Shown piece by piece: positions 22,645 to 32,903 of a stretch of 64,000 nt of DNA (the first letter of the stretch is position 1; each line of letters opens with the position of its first letter). Position numbers and translations under genes: made by a program. The notes beneath the pieces were generated by a model. The model had not been told where the DNA came from. It was given only the letters and a program-made list of their open reading frames with translations, and did no database searches. The stretch is from Oncomelania hupensis (Eukaryota; Mollusca; Gastropoda; Littorinimorpha; Pomatiopsidae): contig CM072525.1 of assembly GCA_036898135.1 (NCBI GenBank), positions 25,175,059 to 25,239,058 on the forward strand, read 5' to 3'.

Positions 22645-22902
22645 CTTCACAGAGGTCATTTTTCTTGTAAAAGCCGTCCATACAGTTGCATATATAACTG
22701 CCATTGGTGTTTATACATGTAGAGTGGTTAGAACATCGGTCAGTCGTGAAGCCACATTCGTCGACATCATCAGAGCACGTGTCTCCTGTCCAGCCAGGCT
22801 TGCAGATGCATTGTCCGTTAGTGCTGTTGCACTTGGCAGTGTGCGCTATGTTGCATGTGCATGTTCGGTTGCAGCCTACACCATAGGTGTTGTCGGGACA
22901 TT
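22645..22902 (-). CDS. Two-module exon: laminin-type EGF plus cbEGF (right unit)
   Basis: This 258-bp phase 1-1 exon encodes ECPDNTYGVGCNRTCTC, NSTNGQCICKPGWTGDTC, DDVDECGFTTDRCSNHSTC and GSYICNCMDGFYKKNDLCEG. Potential N-glycosylation sites (NRT, NST, NHS, NGS) are frequent, as expected for a secreted protein. It follows exon 25400-25522 in transcript order and precedes the cbEGF array. Confidence 0.86.
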
Positions 22903-23940
22903 CTAAAGGTAGAAAACACAACACAATCACGTCTGTTTAGCTATCCGAACAGGTATCAAGGATTGGGCATTGAAAGCCAGTCAATGGGTGTGAAATGGGA
23001 TTATCAACGATGAATGTCGCCTTTAACGCTGTGGAAAAGGGTTGAAGAAAAACTAGAATGCTCCTCCAACTGCGGACAATTTATAAGAGTCGGCGTTCAA
23101 GAGCCTGATCACTGTTAACCCTCATTTGATTGTTCATATGTGTCATTCAGCCATTATGTGTTAACATTTAAGTAAAATTGCCCGAGTACACTTTCTGCAC
23201 AGGTTTGCATTCAACAGCAGTCTAATGTCCATTGGAAAGCCATCTAAACAAGCCTACAGTCAACAGGTATGGAACATGGGAACACTATTAACGCTGAAAC
23301 AGCCAAACTATCAAATAATTAATTGCTTTCTGCGTTCCAAGGCGTCTGTGCATACATAACAGAAACTATGTGCAATATGAGACAATTTTTTACAATGTGT
23401 GTGATGATGATGATGATGATGATGATGATGTTGATGATGTCTTGTTTAGCGCGATTCTCCACGTCGGCAGACATGCTCATTACGCATGCAGTGGTTGGGG
23501 TTTGTGTGCCGCAGCAGCAAAAGAAGGACATATATAATTATAGTACTTTTCTAAGGAGGCATAGTTAAAAGCACAACAACAAAATGGTTGAAATAAAATA
23601 ATGAATACAGGAGAAACATGCCAACAAAAGTAATGGCAAATTAATATCCTTCGACCCTGAAGTGCGTTGTCTGGGGTTTTAGCCATCCACAAACAAGATT
23701 GCTACAGGTACGAGTAAGTAAGCCTACCTATTATGACGAATTTATGAGTGTGTTAAAACAGAACATGTAACCGAACTAGTATGAGTTAGCAGGTGGCACG
23801 TACGCATGCTCGTCTTGAAATGGTCCGCGAACAGAATATTTCCAATATCAGTCATAATTCTCTAAAACACTCAAGAGTCTTAATTTTGTATTGTTATGAT
23901 GATGTGGTGGTGTTTGAAAGAGTGTGGAGAGGGTAGACTA
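22903..23940. other. Intron, right unit
   Basis: This matches 9948-10949. It contains a GAT trinucleotide run at about 23405-23433, expanded relative to the left copy. Nothing else is recognisable. Confidence 0.6.
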
Positions 23941-25399
23941 CGGGTGAAGAAGCCTCATTCACACATCCTCTCTTTCTCTCTCACGAACGCCAGTCCGTTG
24001 ATGACCGTTGAAAGTTTGTTTTTATTTGAAGAACATCGTAATAAGGCAAGGCAAAGGCAGCGCCGGAGGAAACAGCCTAGCAGCGGTCGAGGGGTGGAAT
24101 CGCTGAAATCCCTCCCTAGACTATTATTGTTGTTCAAATTAATGTCCCGGGACACCTGCTGGACTAATCGCGATCCTGCTTTTATGTCGGGATGCCAGCC
24201 GTTCCGAAAGCAATGTTATCGCGCGCTGCTTGTGGTACGGGCCTTTGCTTTTCTGGCTAATTTTGCGTTAGTTACTAATCTTTATTTTAAGCATAATGCG
24301 TGAAAAAATAACGAATAATATACAAATTATATATCAGCGTAAACTCGGAAATACGACCTTTCTACTAATATAACAATATTGGACGTATCTGCTACGAAAT
24401 AAAAATAATACGCGATTAAAAAGAGAGTTGATTGTTACTCTTAAGGGTGTCACGACTCTAAACTCAGAATAACTCTTTAATTTAATAAAATATAAACGAT
24501 AATAATAATGAAAAAGAAAGGACGACCTCTCCTCTTTCCAACGATATAATTATACTCGTAATATGGCATGTTTACTATTATGGGTTTAGACTAGGAAGGA
24601 CTAGAATAGAAAACATATAACACATCCTACCAGCAAAAATTAAGTCTCGAACCTTCTTACAACTTCTCCCCTGTTTCTCTACCGATTTGTATATCCCTAT
24701 ACACTAATGTTTGATTTAAGCATCTACTGGACGATAATGAACTATGGCACCAGAAAAAATGACATTTAAGGTGATACAGTGTAGAATTTTACTTATAGTT
24801 GTTACTCAAAATTCTCTTCTTATCCCGTGCTAAAAAAAGTAGGGAAGTTACGCTACACTCACCATTAGCGATATGGCAGACGGTTGCTACACTGGCCGGT
24901 CAGTTTGTTTTTAAACCAAGAGACGACACCTTTAAGGCTTAGCTTATAATAGCAAGGTGTCTTCAACAACGTGATATACATCGCGCTATTCTAAACATAG
25001 CGCTCCCCTTCAAAGCTGCTACATAATTAAAAAAATAAAGTGTATATATTCATATAGAGAATGTAATGCTCAGTCTAATAGTGACGTTCTTTAAGGGATC
25101 TGAAAATTATATATCAAGTATCAGCACATAGATAGTTTAAACCTAGACAGAGTGAGGCCCATATACCATATGGTCAGAAATCCTTGTAGCCAACCCGGCT
25201 ACATTCTCTAAAACTCGTCATGTTTCTCATTAGTTTTATTAACTCGAGTATTTCACACTTCCGCTTCACACAGCACCCTCACAAGCGTTTTACCTCCAGA
25301 TTGCCCGCCATTTTATCTTTTACAAGGACTCCCTACTTTTACCTACAATGCAAGTTTCTACTTCAAGTCACCCATCAAAACACCAACTGTTTGTCATAC
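23941..25399. other. AT-rich intron, unidentified
   Basis: Unique sequence begins here, just beyond the duplication. I find no coding similarity in any frame, no EGF exon and no clear terminal repeats. A TGTCACGACTC string near 24449 and a TGTAGCC..GGCTACA inverted pair near 25187-25205 could be remnants of LTR-type ends, but no target-site duplication supports this. Confidence 0.4.
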
Positions 25400-25522
25400 C
25401 TCGGCATGAAAATCGGTCATCGTTCAATAAGAAGCCGTTCCTACAGCTGCAGATAAAGGACCGTCGGTCTTCTGTTTCTGCACAGTCCTGGTCACAGGTT
25501 GTCTTAGCGCACCAGTTGACAT
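25400..25522 (-). CDS. EGF-like exon (YVNWCAKTTC)
   Basis: This 123-bp phase 1-1 exon encodes VNWCAKTTCDQDC, ETEDRRSFICSCRNGF and DDRFSCRG. The cysteine spacing is EGF-like. It opens with VNWC rather than D-[IV]-[ND]-E-C, so the calcium site is weakened. AG acceptor follows a pyrimidine tract (gattattctgcag) and the donor is GTATGA. It is preceded in the transcript by exon 26821-26940. Confidence 0.8.
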
Positions 25523-25651
25523 CTGCAGAATAATCACTCAGCGTCAAAGAAGATAGAACACAAAGCAGAAAATAAGATGTTAAGCCATTCAATTGTATTT
25601 CCAGACACTCAAACACAGAGTTGAAAAACCAGATGTTACGTCAGAGCTTAA

Positions 25652-26400
25652 CTGGGCGAGACAAACCAGAACCTTTTCTCGTCGAACCAAAGGTCAAAAA
25701 TGCGGTTTCATTCTTAATTGGGACCTCTTGAGACCAGCCGAGACAAGAAAGGAGATCGGACGTCACGGCGAGCTCTTTCGTTTCTGAACTGGGTCTATTT
25801 TTAGCTGCATCGAAACTGACATATCTGACAAAGTTACGTTAGCAACAATGGCGGCCTTCGATCGTGAATTGAAAACTGCAGAAGATTTTGGCGTTGTTCT
25901 AGCGCTGTATGTCCTAAAAGCGAGAACGAAGGGGCAGCAGAAAGAGAAAGAAAGCAAAAGGCAACACTGCCCTACCTGTTGCAAAGGCACCAGCAAGGTG
26001 CATTTCATGCACTGGTGCAAGAGTTGGCTGAACAGGTCAGTGGCTATTCAATGATTTATGATTTTTACTGATTCAATATTTTCACTGTTCTCTAGTCTAA
26101 ATTAAGTTTGGATTTGGTGCACCTACTTTTTTTTAAGTGTTGTAGTATTTCTTTAGATCAGTTGTCATTGACATTGATAGATTTTTCTGCAAATCAAAAT
26201 AGTGTCTCGGGCAGGTTTGCTGCGCACGAACGGCAAGACGAAAGGCCGGCCCGCGACACGGCGAGACACGTCTCGATGTTCTCGTCGATCCCATCTCGGA
26301 TTGCTCGCCGAGCCTAGTTAAGGGCAAGGATGGTTCGGGTGTCTCGCCGAGACTGTTTCGGGTGTCTCGCCGAGACAAGGTTCGGGTTTGTCTCGCCCAG
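25652..26400. mobile_element. 749-bp DNA transposon with perfect terminal inverted repeats and TTAA flanks
   Basis: The left end CTGGGCGAGACAAACC is the exact inverse of the right end GGTTTGTCTCGCCCAG. Both ends abut TTAA (25648-25651 and 26401-26404), and the inverted match extends through AGCTTAA. Subterminal copies of TCTCGCCGAGAC (about 26346-26378) look like transposase-binding repeats. It carries a short PIF/Harbinger-like transposase fragment, so it is probably a deletion derivative of such an element. The TTAA flank fits a TTA/TAA duplication but also piggyBac or Kolobok. Confidence 0.82.
25848..26035 (+). pseudogene. PIF/Harbinger-like transposase N-terminal exon fragment
   Basis: The frame opens MAAFDRELKTAEDFGVVLAL. 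After a frameshift near 25940 it reads LPYLLQRHQQGAFHALVQEL, resembling the region ahead of the catalytic domain in HARBI1-like transposases. It ends at GAACAG followed by GTCAGT, a plausible splice donor. The catalytic DDE domain is absent from the element. The family call is from motif memory and is moderate. Confidence 0.5.
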
Positions 26401-26414
26401 TTAAGCTAAGACAT

Positions 26415-26640
26415 CACTAATTTTCGTGGACCTATTCTGTCTCGGTTTTATCATAAAGACGCAAAATGAAAACGTGGAATGCTACACCTTGAACTAAAAT
26501 GAAAACGTGGCACAACTGACCACTCCTTGAACTTTCTTCATGGCGAAATGTATCAAAATCGGTTCAGCCAATTTCGAGATACAACGCAAAAGGTGTTTAG
26601 CTTAGAAAATTATGATTCTCAGCACCTTAATATTTGAGAA
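26415..26640 (+). repeat. Dispersed repeat family B (copy B1, partial)
   Basis: This is non-coding and related to 29155-31552, 48420-49430 and 59475-60020. Landmarks are TTCTGTCTCGGTTTTATCAT, GCAAAATGAAA, a CACT.CTTGAACTTTC block and CGAGATACAACGCAAAA..GTGTTTAG. It lies between the TTAA element and the next exon. Confidence 0.6.
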
Positions 26641-26820
26641 AGTGCAAATATGAATTATAATTATTAATTTTATTTATATGAAGCAGTAATTAAACGGAGT
26701 CTGAGGTCGCGATGAAAACTGCGCAGAAACGTAAATATATTTCATACATTTTATGTGTGTCTATTATTTGCAAAAAAAAAGCAAATCAAAGAAGTGTTTT
26801 TGAAGTACCATTCAAGTCAC

Positions 26821-26940
26821 AGGTGACGTTGTTTGCTGCCAGTTGGTACCCATTGTTACAGAAGCACGACTCTTTCCCCTCTGTAACGACGCAGCCACCG
26901 TTCCTGCCATCGCACTGAAGCGTTTGACACTGTATGTTTG
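26821..26940 (-). CDS. EGF-like exon (IQCQTLQCDG)
   Basis: This 120-bp phase 1-1 exon encodes NIQCQTLQCDGRNGGC, ESCFCNNGYQ and ANNVTC. It contains six cysteines and lacks the DxxEC calcium motif. The donor GTGACT is weaker than its neighbours; an alternative GTACTT lies 12 bp downstream. The acceptor follows a long pyrimidine tract (tttgttttttacag). Confidence 0.75.
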
Positions 26941-27059
26941 CTGTAAAAAACAAACACACATCATCAATAACAACATTCTTAGCAGAAACATAAATAAATC
27001 TGCATAGTAAGATCTTGGTGTAATTCAGAATGGAAAGAAAACTATGAAAATGTACGTAC

Positions 27060-27182
27060 ACACGCACGAGACTTTGTCATCAGCCAGCGTAAAGCCCGTC
27101 CTGTCACAGGAACAGAGGAAAGAGCCTGGAGTGTTGTCACATTGCTGCTTGCAAGGATGGGCGGAGGCACACTCATCCACGT
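27060..27182 (-). CDS. cbEGF module exon (DVDECASAHPC)
   Basis: This 123-bp phase 1-1 exon encodes DVDECASAHPCKQQC, NTPGSFLCSCDRTGF and LADDKVSCV. The calcium motif and the Phe of the C-x-[DN]-x4-[FY]-x-C consensus are both present. The donor is GTACGT and the acceptor is TTTTCAG. Confidence 0.83.
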
Positions 27183-27670
27183 CTGAAAATCACCATGCAG
27201 TCGGATTCTACTCTGTTCTTTTGTCTTCATTTGGCAGAGTCATTGACATAAAACAAAGTTGCCTACATTCTTCTTCTTCTTTGTACATATCAATGTATAC
27301 AATTATCGTGTTTTGAGATAATAAAGTATTCTTATCTACTTTGTCATCATCGTCTTCGTTGGTAATTTCCTTACTTGTGATCATGGCTGAATGATGAATT
27401 CTGAAGATTTCAAAGTCATGTGTTTTTTCGTTTTCTCCTTCAATATTATTAAAAGTTCTTGTGACACTTCAGTAGCCTGACTGAGTAAATTCACATGTGT
27501 CCTTTGTTCTAATGATAGTAATTATCATTATTACCCAATATTCTCTGTTTTTCTGTTTTATTTCAGTTCTGAACAATGCTTGTTGTTTAGAAGATGTTAC
27601 ATGATGATTCAAATAAGCTTAGTTTTAGCAGCACCCTCCAAACTATTAAAATTTTGATAAAACAACCTAC

Positions 27671-27787
27671 CCTTGCACAAGCGACCTCCAACGTCCAACA
27701 TAAATCCAGAATTACAGGAACAGCGGAAACTTCCTTGAGTGTTTTCGCATGACTGACTGCACCGCGAGTTCTGGCATTCATCAATGT
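27671..27787 (-). CDS. cbEGF module exon ([10 protein letters not shown])
   Basis: This 117-bp phase 1-1 exon encodes [28 protein letters not shown] and VGGRLCK. It has six cysteines and a calcium motif. The longest open frame over this stretch is a different one; this frame is the one supported by splice sites (AG at 27788, GTAGGT donor) and by cysteine spacing. Confidence 0.82.
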
Positions 27788-27967
27788 CTGCAACCCAACA
27801 TGATCATAGCAAGAGGTTGCAAATAATCAATCGCTAACGTTGCAAACGTGCTAAAACGATTAGGCACACTGCACTAGAGATAAGTACATAGATGACATTC
27901 TCAAACACTCACATGCAGACTATTAAGACACTGACAATTTATAGAGACGGAGCCTACGTTGTCTTAC

Positions 27968-28234
27968 CTTGACACTTGCCACTCGTTGTATTCATACTGA
28001 AACCCTCAGGGCACTGGCAAGTGTAACCTCCAGGGAAATTGACGCACAGCGCCCCTTGCCTGTAGCAACCGTCGTATACCGTTTTGTTGTCACACTCGTT
28101 GATGTCATGGTCGCAGTTGACGCCTGTCCACCCATGACGACACACGCAGCCACTGACAGCGTCACACCGGTCACTGCCCTGGCCGCAAGCGCAGGTCTTA
28201 CTGCAATCAACACCGTAGGTCCCTGTTGGACACC
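27968..28234 (-). CDS. Two-module exon: laminin-type EGF plus cbEGF
   Basis: This 267-bp phase 1-1 exon encodes RCPTGTYGVDCSKTCAC, SDRCDAVSGCVCRHGWTGVNC, DINECDNKTVYDGC and GGYTCQCPEGFSMNTTSGKC. It has the same two-module layout as 22645-22902 and 9690-9947, which supports descent by exon duplication. The acceptor is TTTCTGCAG and the donor GTAAGA. Confidence 0.86.
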
Positions 28235-28622
28235 CTGCAGAAACACAAATCGTCAATATTGCACACGCATCTTGTAAAAACTACGATGCACCAACATGAA
28301 AATGGAACACAATAGATGTCTGCAGAGATCTAGCCGATAAACATTAGCGAATTGTAATGTACTCCAGATATAGGCTACAAACGTAATCCGATGGTGTCAC
28401 ACTTCGATTTCAGTTTTGCTATTAAGGCATGTGCTGTTGATAATTAATTAAAAACGAACTGATAGAATTTGTTGTCTAGTGTAAAAAAATAGAAACCAAG
28501 ATAACAACAGCTCTGTCTCAATAAGACTTTACGATTGTACTCGAGCCCAGTGGTTGGACTTTCACCTCACCCTTTTACATGTGCGTTCCACTTGTATTTT
28601 ACTTATTAAATTGCAGGCTTAC

Positions 28623-28745
28623 TCAGGCAAGATCGCTGGTCATTGTCCAATTTCATTCCCGCAGGACAAGAGCAGACAAATCCTCCCACCGTGTTGTTAC
28701 ATGCATGAGAACAGTTGGATAATCCCTGACTGCACTCATTCACAT
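28623..28745 (-). CDS. cbEGF module exon (DVNECSQGLSNC)
   Basis: This 123-bp phase 1-1 exon encodes DVNECSQGLSNCSHACNN, VGGFVCSCPAGM and DNDQRSCL. It is a complete cbEGF, and the most similar of the single-copy exons to the amplified array (shared CSHxCNNT and DQR.C). The donor is GTAAGC. Confidence 0.84.
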
Positions 28746-28841
28746 CTGTAATCACAAGACATGAATAGGCTAACATACACAATTTTATATACCCATACGG
28801 CCATAGCAATCGAAACTAGAACAAACAAAAAACAAAATAGT

Positions 28842-29125
28842 TCCCCGGCTTCGCTCGTGGTATGGCCACGTCACCAGAGCATCAGGCCTTGAAAAAAAAA
28901 CATCCTGCAAATCACGGTGCAAGGAGGCAGCAGACGAGGGAGACAGAAAAAGAGGTGGGAGGACAACATTCGAGAATGGACTGGTTTTGACACTGATCGA
29001 AGCCATGAGGGTTGCTGAGAACAGAAAAAGCTGGGGTACGCCGGTTAAACGATCATCTGTGGTGCCCCAACGACCTTTGAGTTACGGCATTGGATAGGAA
29101 TAGGATAGGATAGGATTACATAGAC
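28842..29125 (+). mobile_element. 5'-truncated RTE fragment, plus strand
   Basis: Only the C-terminal codons survive (RWYGHV..ASGL, QGGSRRGRQKKRWEDNIREW), followed by GGATA repeats at about 29089-29125. A run of nine A near 28897 and other indels shift the frame. It is an independent insertion from the other RTE copies. Confidence 0.85.
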
Positions 29126-29154
29126 TCGCGTTGCTATGCAGGTGAGTAAAACAT

Positions 29155-31552
29155 GTTGAAGCACAACCACCCTGACCTTTAAGAAAGTACAAATAATGAT
29201 GATCCAACATGCTTAGCATGTACGAAATAAAAATGATAAATTTCGGTTCAGTTATTCTTGAGATAAGGCCTAAAGTGTGTTTTGAACAAAAAATTAAAAT
29301 TTCAGAGCGAAGGACCGACATCTGGACTGCTACTAAAGGATTGCCCATGATTTGAAGTATCCGTTTGCCAAATATCATCAAAATAGATCTAGCCGTTTTT
29401 GAGATATTAAGCTAAACGTGTGTGACGACACGAGTGTTGACGCACTCTAAATAAATGCTGTGTTAGGGTGTATATAGTGTATAGTTTCATATCTCTGAGA
29501 GTGCTGTGCGCAAAGTTTGAATCAGGGTTTTGTATTGTGTAGGGTATGACAGGAATTTAGGTTTTTCACGTGCTATACGCATAGCTCGATGGCTATTGGG
29601 GGCTGAACGGAGCTCTGAGCCTTGAACTGTGGGCTGGAAGCGGCGAAAAGGTTAGAGTCGAGCCGATATTCTGTGTTATCTGACGTGACTGGGTAGATTG
29701 TGATTGCCACTATCAGAGAATAGGTGTAGGGTCCTTCTAAAAGGCTTGTGTTTTCGTGTTATGAACCACCCAAGGTCTTGTTTCTTTATAAGGGCAAGAA
29801 TGAACAGTGTACTGTCAAAGCTGTAGAAATAATATACATTTTTCACAGTCAGGAGGAATATCACTGCCACCACATCTTTGCAATAGGTGTAGGGTAATAG
29901 GGGTAAGGTGTGTTCTTAAGGATGTGTATTCTTATTTTAGAGACCGCCCAAGACCTATGCATTACACCAGTGCTAGGGTGCCCTGGGACTCGTAACGGAC
30001 GAACGGACCATCTATTCTCTACAGACTGAATTGTGTTGTGTTGTATTGTGTTGTATGTGTATGTAACTTCACTGGCTGAGGAACTGAAGGTGAGTGGGTG
30101 CCCAGTGTTCTAATTCTTTAGTGGCTATACACTCTGAGCATGCGTACGTGAATGAATGATGAAGGAAGAGGGGGAAAAGGATATTTTGATAAATAGTATT
30201 TTTTATGAGTTTCTTGATGAAGTTGTAAAATGAAATAATGTTGTTGAAGTGGTTGCCAAAATTAGGTCAAGGGTGACGATGAAGTATATATTCTAATATG
30301 AGAGAGAGAGGGGTGATGAATATGAGAAAGAGAGGGGTGATGAATATGAGAGAGAAGATGAATGAGGATTGTTGATTCGAAATCGAATTATAATATGCAT
30401 TTGTATTTGTATAAATAATCATGTTCATGAGAAGTCAATATAAATTATAGAAGAATTGTGAATTGTTGTAATGCATAAATAAACAGGCCAAGATGGCGGA
30501 CGACGGAAGGAGTTATTTGCCATGTATTGTTTACATTGTAGAGGTAGCTTAGTAAGATGGTTTATTTTGTCGACCAGATTGGGCCTACTACTACTATTGT
30601 TCTTCTTGTACTGTTGCTGTCTGGACTGGCTGCTGTTGCGCCATGCCAGTATTGTTGGTGCCTAGCTAAGACGTGCACGACCATTGCCACCTGGGCTCTA
30701 CAAGACACCTTCGTCCAGGAACCTACCACTTGGTTCCTCCAGTCGAAGGATTACACCTTCACAGTCATACAGGCATACATTACACGCAAATAAAACATAC
30801 TAAATATCCAGTGAATTTTCTAGCAGCGTCTCTTCATTATATTTTGTGATAGTTATATCAGTTTGGTGATTTTCTGGAAATTAATGTGAAGAGACAATTA
30901 ACACTTGAAGTTTCAATTTCAGACAATTTAATCAAGTTCGTATTGAAAACATACTGCTAAAATACTCTAAACTGTGTATAGAGAGTCTGCTAATAATTAA
31001 ATACATTTCTTCTTATGTACACTTAAGCCATTAGTTGTATCACTTCAGCTTTATTTTCATATTTGTTATAACTTGATCGTGTTCACTGTTGGCGTCTTGT
31101 GTCCAGTGTCCAAGGGTACGGATTAGACAAGGGAGGTAATTGTTTGTTAATTGTTGGGGTTGTGGGTCCGGATAAGGGTTGGGGTAGGACTAGCTTTCCC
31201 ATTCTCCTGTATGTTTGTGCGTTGAATAAAAGAGTGTAAATGTTCATCTGGCATTTGTGTTAGTATTTTAATTTGAGTTGTTATCCCTTCACTCATTGTT
31301 TGAGCTGAAGTCACTGATCCCATTCTGGTGACGTGACAACGTGTTTAGCAACAAAATGCCTCCAGTGACCTTGACCTTAGCGGCAGAGCAAATATGAATG
31401 CACGGTAGGCAAGCCATTAACCTAGGTAATGTTCCTATGAAGTTTGGTCAAAATCCGCTCAGTAGTTCTTGAGATATGGCTTTCAACGGATCGATGCACA
31501 AACTGATGGACAGACATTTGGCTCGTTCTGATTCCCCCCCCTGACTGTTTCA
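29155..31552 (+). repeat. Dispersed repeat family B (copy B2), split by an LTR-like insertion
   Basis: The left part 29155-29420 (CACCCTGACCTTTAAGAAAG to TTTTTGAGATATTAAGC) and right part 31339-31552 (TTTAGCAAC..CCTCCAGTGACC to TGGCTCGTTCTGATTCC) join into one family-B copy when 29421-31338 is removed. The uninterrupted arrangement is visible at about 49250-49310. A remnant of the family-A 3' end precedes it at about 29126-29160. Confidence 0.75.
29421..31338. mobile_element. 1.9 kb LTR-like insertion with 5-bp target-site duplication
   Basis: It begins TGTGACGACACG and ends GGTGACGTGACA. The flanks ACGTG (29416-29420 and 31339-31343) are a direct repeat, and the pre-insertion site can be read from repeat B elsewhere. 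It has TG...CA termini and AATAAA motifs near 30477 and 31224. Two related internal segments start ATAGGTGTAGGGT (29721 and 29884). A 78-codon plus frame at 30557-30793 opens with a hydrophobic segment (TTTIVLLVLLLSGLAA). No pol genes are seen. It is most likely a long solo LTR; a short non-autonomous LTR element is possible. Confidence 0.72.
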
Positions 31553-31628
31553 AACTATAAATATGGAGAGAGAAAGAAAAAGAAAAAAAACAGGCCTACA
31601 CAAACGCCTTACTTGATAGCCGACCTTA

Positions 31629-31646
31629 TATAACAACAACAACAAC

Positions 31647-31711
<65 letters not shown>

Positions 31712-31741
31712 TAATAATAATAATAATAGTAATAATAATAA

Positions 31742-31808
<67 letters not shown>
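31629..31808. repeat. (AAT)n microsatellite
   Basis: About 180 bp of AAT units with a few interruptions, preceded by short CAA units. Open frames across it are artefacts of the repeat. Confidence 0.95.
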
Positions 31809-31926
31809 CGAAATGAATTTATTATAGATAAAACAAAAACGTAATACTGTGACAATATTCACAGCCACGTAAGCACGTGTTGTTGAGTAAACCAGTTTAA
31901 TACCAATTTGCTGTTCAATATCTCAC

Positions 31927-32055
31927 CCCTGCAACCCTGGTTGTCGACAGCCAAGGAGTATCCAGTGTAGCAGAAACAGACAGCTTTTTTGTCGTCGCTC
32001 AGCGTACATCCGTGCTCACAATGTAAGTTTTCAAATTCTGCACACACGTCTTTTA
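31927..32055 (-). CDS. EGF-like exon (VKDVCAEFENLHC)
   Basis: This 129-bp phase 1-1 exon encodes DVCAEFENLHCEHGC, DDKKAVCFCYTGYSL and DNQGCRG. It is EGF-like with six cysteines. The usual DxxEC start is replaced by KDVC. The acceptor is GTTTCAG and the donor GTGAGA. Confidence 0.82.
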
Positions 32056-32405
32056 CTGAAACAAACACCAGAATACTCAATATTGCCCATGGAAACCAAG
32101 ATTCAGACAGCCAATTAGTTTTTAGGAGAAAACAAGAATCAGCCCTTGAAAAGAGCACATGAAGCAGTTTAGTAAACTATTTTATTATCAAAATCTATGT
32201 CCCAGAAGCGACACGCTCATAGTAAACTTACATGTACACCACTCATTCTAAAATAAATAAGTCTTCGAAGCTCATTCTAATAAGCGGAATGCTTAATCCC
32301 TTTCTGAACTAATGGACAACACCTCCCACTTGTTCACGCTTGTTGGATGTCGACAACATTTTGTTTTAATCACACAGCCCGATTTTCAATGACGCCATTT
32401 CTTAC

Positions 32406-32528
32406 CTTTCTTACACGATCGTCTGTCCGTGGAAAGCCTATAACCATAGTTACAGTCGCAGTTGTAGGAACCATTGACGTTGATACACTTCTGCTGGCAA
32501 TCGTTGCTGCTCTCGCACTCGTTTACAT
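32406..32528 (-). CDS. cbEGF module exon (DVNECESSNDC)
   Basis: This 123-bp phase 1-1 exon encodes DVNECESSNDCQQKC, VNGSYNCDCNYGYRL and DRRSCKK. It is a full cbEGF with Tyr at the aromatic position. It is too short to stand out as an ORF and was found from cysteine spacing and splice sites (acceptor GTTACAG, donor GTAAG). Confidence 0.83.
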
Positions 32529-32596
32529 CTGTAACGATGACAAATAAAGTCCTTATAAGATTGAGAAGGTACGATAAAATACGTTATTTTAACTAC

Positions 32597-32740
32597 GCAC
32601 GCACACACACACGCCCATACACACACACACCGAGCAACATAAAATCACACACACACACACGCACACCAACACAAAATCACACACAGGTCAACACACACAC
32701 ATACGCGCAACTCTCACACACGCATGCACGCGTACACCTG
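32597..32740. repeat. CA-rich microsatellite
   Basis: Interrupted CA dinucleotide runs, followed by a C-rich and A-rich tract near 32811-32850. It lies in the intron between two EGF exons. Confidence 0.9.
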
Positions 32741-32903
32741 TCACAATATCTCAACACCTGGTTAACTTCAGTCGTTGAGACGCCCATTTTGTATTTTTAT
32801 TTAAAGAAAGCCCCCCCCCCTCCCCCCAAAAAAAAATTAAAATTAAAAAAAGGCGGAGTTGAACCCTTACAAAGCTTTATCTAAAACACCGTGGAGACTT
32901 TAC

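Larger units (their letters stand above)
1..23940. repeat. ~13 kb direct tandem duplication (two units)
   Basis: Bases 1-10949 and 12998-23940 align end to end in the same orientation with scattered substitutions and small indels. Base 1 matches base 12998. Homology stops at 10949/23940, just after the shared string gggtagactac. In the left unit the next base is the 3' end of a Jockey-group element; in the right unit it is unique sequence. The repeat unit is therefore about 12.99 kb (10950-23940), and the first unit starts left of the window. Both units share the same nested transposons, so those insertions predate the duplication. Indels include a 28-bp gap near 1125, a roughly 50-bp gap near 19470 and 2 bp in an exon near 7825. 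An uncollapsed allelic duplicate from assembly is an alternative. Confidence 0.93.

Noticed and set aside
1..23940. Two independent insertions of the same nested TE set
   Set aside because: Identical nesting, flanking exons and truncations in both units require duplication of the block, not repeated insertion.
23896..24303. Plus-strand 135-codon frame spanning the duplication boundary
   Set aside because: It crosses the junction into unique sequence, shows no motif and no splice or composition support.
24449..25205. A possible solo LTR (TGTCACGACTC ... CCGGCTACA)
   Set aside because: The termini do not match each other convincingly and no target-site duplication was found.
30557..30793. 78-codon frame with a hydrophobic N-terminus as a secreted peptide gene
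   Set aside because: It lies inside an LTR-like insertion with no homologue I recognise, so it is mentioned only as part of that element.
31550..31868. Long poly-Leu or poly-Ile open frames
   Set aside because: They are translations of the AAT microsatellite, not genes.
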